Origin: Clostridiales bacterium UBA1389 | Lineage (GTDB): Bacteria; Bacillota; Clostridia; Oscillospirales; CAG-382 | Direction of reading: 5' to 3' | DNA length: 8,670 nucleotides | NCBI GenBank assembly: GCA_002305335.1 | Contig: DBQR01000015.1 | Coordinates: forward strand, 64,264 to 72,933 | Shown: positions 5,715-8,670 of the stretch, piece after piece | Position numbering within the stretch: position 1 is the first letter of the stretch | How the letters are laid out: every line of letters starts with the position of its first letter | Made by a program: the position numbers and the translations under genes | The notes under the pieces: model-generated | Told to the model about the DNA's origin: nothing | Databases searched by the model: none | The model's input: only the letters and a program-made list of their open reading frames with translations

Positions 5715-5743
5715 TTGACTTTTATGTGTTAAAGTGGCAATAT
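5715..5743 (+). promoter_or_regulatory. Tentative promoter of the MgtC-family gene
   Basis: TTGACT (5715-5720) matches 5 of 6. The -10 at the 17-bp position, CAATAT (5738-5743), is weak, and TATGTT (5741-5746) is a competing choice with a 20-bp spacer. The leader to the ATG would be only about 30 nt, too short for an M-box or other magnesium riboswitch. Confidence 0.35.
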
Positions 5744-5781
5744 GTTAAATACTTAAGAAAAGGTAGAAAGGAGAAATTAAA

Positions 5782-6507
5782 ATGCCGGATATAACGGATC
5801 CGTTGATAAAATTATTAGGCAACTGGGCTGAGGAAATAAACTTTCTCTCGGTGCTGTTCAGATTTTTCCTGTCCTTAACCTTTGCCGCCGTAATCGGGTG
5901 GGAAAGGTCAACCAAACGCCATGCGGCGGGACTCCGTACCTTTATTCTGATTTCTTTGGCATCCACCGGGGCAATGCTGCTTGACGCTTACCTTATGGGG
6001 CATTATTATTGCGAATTTGCGGTTATTTCCGCCGCATCGGTTATCGCCGTTGCCGTATTAAGCAGCAATTCGGTGCTGTTTTCCTCAAAAAATCAGATAA
6101 AGGGACTTACCACCTCCGCGGGACTGTGGGCAACCGGAATCATCGGCTTATGCCTGGGGGCGGGTTTTTATACCGCGGCGTTAATCTGCTTCGGGGTTAT
6201 GCTGACCGTCCTTTCGGCTTTCCCCTCTCTGGAAGCTTATCTGAAGGACAAGTCCAACCATTTCGAAATCCATCTGGAACTGAAAAACAAATACAACCTT
6301 ACGGACTTCGTAACCACCATCCGCCGGCTGGGGCTTAAGATTGACGATATAGAGTCAAACCCCGCCTACATAAATTCCGGATTAAGCGTTTATTCCATAT
6401 CCCTGACCATAAGCGTTGAGGAACTTAAAAAATATAAGACCCATGAAGAAATAATCGAAGCGTTATCCACCCTTGAATATGTAAATCATATAGAAGAAAT
6501 AAGATAA
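5782..6507 (+). CDS. MgtC/SapB family membrane protein
   Basis: A 241-residue protein of the MgtC/SapB family. Hydrophobic segments lie at about residues 21-40, 51-70, 78-98 and 115-148. A soluble C-terminal domain follows (155-241; FEIHLELKNKYNLTDFVTTI onwards), resembling the ACT-like tail of long MgtC proteins. The hallmark arginine loop GWERSTKRHAAGLRTFILIS (39-58) is intact, as is GLTTSAGLWATGIIGLCLGAG (108-128, split here as one conserved block). The glycine-rich GFxGAG motif usual between them is replaced by AVLSSNSVLF. MgtC proteins act in low-magnesium survival and modulate ATP synthase in some pathogens; the role in commensal Clostridia is unknown. ATG 5782 has AAAGGAG with an 8-nt spacer. 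The next gene starts 18 nt downstream, so they are probably co-transcribed. Confidence 0.92.
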   Translation: MPDITDPLIKLLGNWAEEINFLSVLFRFFLSLTFAAVIGWERSTKRHAAGLRTFILISLASTGAMLLDAYLMGHYYCEFAVISAASVIAVAVLSSNSVLFSSKNQIKGLTTSAGLWATGIIGLCLGAGFYTAALICFGVMLTVLSAFPSLEAYLKDKSNHFEIHLELKNKYNLTDFVTTIRRLGLKIDDIESNPAYINSGLSVYSISLTISVEELKKYKTHEEIIEALSTLEYVNHIEEIR

Positions 6508-6525
6508 AAAGCAAGGAAAACGAAA

Positions 6526-7746
6526 ATGGAAAAAATCAACGTTGGAGTAATAGGTCTCGGCCACAGGGGCATGGGGACACTTCAGAATATCCTCTGCGAA
6601 AGGCAGGACATTAATATCACCTATGTCTGCGACGAATACCCCGACCGTACAGAGCAGGGAAGGGCGACTGTCGAAAAAAAGATGGGAAAAAGCCCCGCCG
6701 CCACCACCGTCTGGCAGGAGGTTGTTTCCTCAAAGGACGTGGATGTCATAATCAACACCACCGCCTGGGAGGGGCATATCCCCATATCGGTGGCCGCCAT
6801 GGAACTGGGAAAGCCGGTGTGCATGGAAGTTGGGGGAGCCTATTCCCTGGAGGACTGCTTTTTACTGGTTGACGCCTATGAAAAGACGGGAGCCCACTGT
6901 ATGATGGCGGAAAACTGCTGCTACAACCGGGACGAACTGATGGTGCTTAATCTTGTCAGGGAGGGCTTGTTAGGCAAGGTTGTCCACTGCGAAGGGGGAT
7001 ATTTGCACGACCTGAGGGAGGAAATCTGCTTCGGGGAGGAAAACCGCCATTACCGGCTTCGCAACTACCGACACCGCAACACCGAAAATTATCCCACCCA
7101 CGAACTGGGACCTATAGCAAAGATAATGAATATAAACAGGGGAAACAGGCTGACATACCTTGTTTCCATGGCCTCCGGCTCCTGGGGGCTTAACGAATAC
7201 GCTAAGCAGAACGACAAGGTTAATCCCGAACTTAAAACCTTCCCCTTTAAGCAGGGGGATATCGTAAAAACCCTAATAAAGTGCCGGGGCGGGGAAACCA
7301 TAGCCATCACCCTTGACACCACCCTCCCCAGATGCTATTCAAGGGGGCTGACCGTCAGAGGCACAAAGGGATTGTACTTTGAGGACGGCAACGGGGTTTA
7401 TCTTGACGGAATGTGCAGCGAATGGGGAAAGGATTACTACAACAACAAGAATGAATTTTTCGAAAAATACGAACACCGGCTCTGGAAAAGCGACACCACC
7501 AAAAAAATAACCTTCGGCCACGGGGGAATGGACTGGCTGGTGTACGAAGCCTTTTTCGAATATGTGAAAAAGGGAGGAAATCCCCCCATTGACACCTATG
7601 ACACCGCCACCTGGATGGCAATAACCCCCCTTGCCGCCACATCCATCGAAAAGGGTTCAATCCCCGTTGAAATCCCGGATTTCACCAAGGGGAAATGGCA
7701 GAACCGAACCGATATCTGCACCGGCTATTTCTCGCTGGATGTGTGA
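6526..7746 (+). CDS. GH109-like Gfo/Idh/MocA-family NAD-dependent oxidoreductase/glycosidase
   Basis: A 406-residue protein with an N-terminal Rossmann fold (GVIGLGHRGMG, residues 7-17) and a Gfo/Idh/MocA C-terminal domain. Several blocks fit glycoside hydrolase family 109, which hydrolyses alpha-N-acetylgalactosaminides using tightly bound NAD by an oxidation/elimination mechanism. They are HCMMAENCCYNRDELMVLN (124-142), GYLHDLRE (158-165) and NYPTHELGPIAKIMNINRG (188-206). The usual Gfo/Idh EKP motif is replaced by MEVGGA (100-105), also as in GH109. There is no signal peptide, lipobox or Tat motif, so it is cytoplasmic, unlike many Bacteroidota GH109 enzymes. It would act on imported sugar or may be a plain dehydrogenase. 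ATG 6526 has AAGGA with an 8-nt spacer, 18 nt after the mgtC-family stop. No transporter or sugar kinase adjoins it, so the substrate remains unproven. Confidence 0.85.
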   Translation: MEKINVGVIGLGHRGMGTLQNILCERQDINITYVCDEYPDRTEQGRATVEKKMGKSPAATTVWQEVVSSKDVDVIINTTAWEGHIPISVAAMELGKPVCMEVGGAYSLEDCFLLVDAYEKTGAHCMMAENCCYNRDELMVLNLVREGLLGKVVHCEGGYLHDLREEICFGEENRHYRLRNYRHRNTENYPTHELGPIAKIMNINRGNRLTYLVSMASGSWGLNEYAKQNDKVNPELKTFPFKQGDIVKTLIKCRGGETIAITLDTTLPRCYSRGLTVRGTKGLYFEDGNGVYLDGMCSEWGKDYYNNKNEFFEKYEHRLWKSDTTKKITFGHGGMDWLVYEAFFEYVKKGGNPPIDTYDTATWMAITPLAATSIEKGSIPVEIPDFTKGKWQNRTDICTGYFSLDV

Positions 7747-7775
7747 TGTTTGGCAGTAGGAGCGGATATATAAAA

Positions 7776-7828
7776 GCCTTCCGACTTTCGGGGAAGGTGT
7801 CAGCCGAAGGCTGACGGATGAGGGGTAG
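7776..7828 (+). repeat. Dispersed palindromic repeat, copy B
   Basis: The second copy of the element at 2642-2697, in the same orientation, starting 30 nt after the GH109-like stop codon. The shared core is GGGGAAGGTGTCAGC, GAAGGCTGACGG and TGAGGGGTAG. The second hairpin is perfect here: GTCAGCC-GAA-GGCTGAC (7799-7815). The first is decayed: CCTTCC (7777-7782) with GGAAGG (7792-7797) and a 9-nt loop. The outer GTCA arm seen in copy A is missing. It may fold in the 3' end of the GH109 transcript. Confidence 0.75.
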
Positions 7829-7882
7829 TGCCAACGTGCGGCGATTATGGAATAATGATATCCGCAATTTCGTACGGATGAA

Positions 7883-7959
7883 ACAGCTATTCCCGCAATA
7901 GCCTTTGGTTTTTTAAGTGACCCCGATTTTTTCCTAAAAATCTTTTTTATAATAGCTGT
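7883..7959 (+). promoter_or_regulatory. Leader region of the sigma factor gene: candidate -10 and competing hairpins
   Basis: A perfect TATAAT lies at 7948-7953, but no good -35 stands 16-18 bp upstream. GCTATT-CCCGC-AATAGC (7886-7902) forms a local hairpin with a T run at 7909-7914. Its left arm, read as ACAGCTATT (7883-7891), also pairs with AATAGCTGT (7951-7959). GATTTTT-TCCT-AAAAATC followed by six T (7925-7948) is an AT-only stem. Which of these acts is not decided by sequence. Confidence 0.35.
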
Positions 7960-8037
7960 GAGGTTTTTCTGTTTTTGTTGTGTAATAAGTGAAACCATTT
8001 GAAAGCGCAAAAATACCTTTCAGAAAGGAGTCAGTCG

Positions 8038-8598
8038 ATGGATAATGGTGCAAGTAGCTACCGCCGTTTCCATGACGAAGGTGATGAAAGGGGATTAGCA
8101 GAGATTATAAGGGAATATCGTGACGGATTGATTTTTTACTTAAGCGGCTTTGTTGCTAACATACAGATTGCCGAGGAGTTGGCCGAGGAAACGTTTGTCT
8201 TATTAGGGACTAAAAAACCCAAGGACAAAGGAAAAGGCTCGTTTAAAACCTGGCTATACACAATCGGCCGTAATATAGCGCTTAATTATCTTAAGCGCCA
8301 GGCAAAGCGTTCGGAAATTTCTGTCGAAGATTACCCGGAGCTTGTAAGCGATGAAGAAAATCTCGAAAAAGCCTTCATTAAAGAAGAACAAAAAATAATG
8401 GTACATAGAGCGTTGAAAAAATTAAAGCCCGAATACCATCAGGTTCTTTGGCTTATATATTTCGAGAACTTCGGCAATAAAGAAGCCGCCAAAGTAATGA
8501 AAAAATCTGTTCACGGCATTGAAACACTTGTTTATCGTGCTCGAATGTCACTTAAATCACAATTAGAAATGGAGGGCTTCGTTTATGAAGAACCATGA
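8038..8598 (+). CDS. ECF-type sigma-70 family RNA polymerase sigma factor
   Basis: A 186-residue sigma factor with region 2 at about residues 15-90 and region 4 at about 120-175. Region 2 has LAEIIREYRDGLIFYLSGFV, then AEELAEETFVLL and the -10 recognition part GSFKTWLYTIGRNIALNYLK. Region 4 has ALKKLKPEYHQVLWLIYFEN and the helix-turn-helix NKEAAKVMKKSVHGIETLVY. There is no region 3 or 1, as expected for ECF sigmas. ATG 8038 is preferred over the in-frame TTG 7999 because AGAAAGGAG ends 7 nt before it. The stop overlaps the next gene by 14 nt, the usual arrangement with a cognate membrane anti-sigma factor. The gene looks more AT-rich than the GH109 gene before it, which hints at a separate module. 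Confidence 0.92.
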   Translation: MDNGASSYRRFHDEGDERGLAEIIREYRDGLIFYLSGFVANIQIAEELAEETFVLLGTKKPKDKGKGSFKTWLYTIGRNIALNYLKRQAKRSEISVEDYPELVSDEENLEKAFIKEEQKIMVHRALKKLKPEYHQVLWLIYFENFGNKEAAKVMKKSVHGIETLVYRARMSLKSQLEMEGFVYEEP

Positions 8599-8670
8599 TG
8601 AAACAATCAATTCTGTTTTTGAACGTATTAACGAATACAAAGCAGATAAAAAACGCCAAAAGAAAGATAT
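8585..8670 (+). CDS. Probable anti-sigma factor, N-terminal part (runs off the window)
   Basis: An open frame begins at ATG 8585, inside the end of the sigma gene, and continues past the window edge. The 28 visible residues start MKNHDETINSVFERINEYKA and go on with a Lys-rich stretch (DKKRQKKD). This is the short cytoplasmic leader typical of clostridial anti-sigma proteins, in which a transmembrane helix follows the basic stretch; that helix lies outside the window. GGAGG (8572-8576) precedes the ATG by 8 nt. Assignment rests mainly on position and the leader pattern. Confidence 0.7.
   Translation, partial: MKNHDETINSVFERINEYKADKKRQKKD

Noticed and set aside
5701..5718. GGAGG followed by TTG and a five-codon open frame before the MgtC-family gene
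   Set aside because: Too short, overlaps the putative -35, and would not be in the transcript.
6669..6675. TGTCGAA 0A-box match
   Set aside because: It lies inside the GH109-like coding sequence; a second one at 8322-8328 lies inside the sigma gene. Both are consistent with chance.
7355..7660. Arg- and Pro-rich open frame on the minus strand within the GH109-like gene
   Set aside because: Shadow frame created by GC-rich codons of the real gene; no start signals.
7990..8015. TGAAACCATTT resembling the -35 of an ECF-sigma autoregulated promoter
   Set aside because: No CGTC or CGTA -10 stands 15-17 bp downstream, so only half of the signature is present.

Overview
The window looks like a chromosomal stretch from a low-to-mid GC Gram-positive anaerobe, probably a gut Clostridia member (Oscillospiraceae/Lachnospiraceae-like). 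The basis is near-consensus AAAGGAGG ribosome sites, TTGACA/TATAAT promoters with 17-bp spacers, TTG and GTG starts, a stand-alone Spo0A C-terminal-type protein, and a sigma/anti-sigma pair of clostridial style. The genus cannot be fixed from the sequence alone. I see no phage, transposase, CRISPR or RNA genes.

Layout. 20-625 is a HEAT-like helical repeat protein. 753-1268 is a non-haem ferritin with its own promoter. It converges on a YbdG/MscM-type mechanosensitive channel (1297-2559, minus strand), and a single perfect hairpin between them serves both strands and overlaps the last codons of the channel. Upstream of the channel, 2560-2870 carries divergent promoters and a structured dispersed repeat (copy A). 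2871-3572 is a membrane sensor pseudogene, broken by one TGA codon and cut off just where a PAS domain should start. Behind it, 3591-5186 is a tight run of five small cytoplasmic genes: DUF1801, DUF1905, DUF1801/YdhG, an unrecognised 64-residue protein and DUF2200. Four of the five touch or overlap a neighbour or lie within 5 nt of it, so they are probably co-translated.

The next unit, 5399-5626, is a 75-residue protein resembling the DNA-binding C-terminal domain of Spo0A. Its promoter contains an 8-bp-arm palindrome spanning -35 to -10 and a perfect 0A-box match. A terminator follows, then an MgtC/SapB-family membrane protein (5782-6507) and, 18 nt downstream, a GH109-like NAD-dependent oxidoreductase/glycosidase (6526-7746) with no signal peptide. 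Copy B of the dispersed repeat lies just past that gene. The window ends with an ECF-type sigma factor (8038-8598) overlapping the start of a probable anti-sigma gene that runs off the edge.

Much of the content is envelope, ion and stress physiology: iron storage, osmotic relief, an MgtC-like protein, a frataxin-like DUF1801 protein and a sigma/anti-sigma switch. No single pathway links all of it. The least understood parts, and the best candidates for something undescribed, are the five-gene DUF operon and the small Spo0A-C-like gene with its compact operator region.
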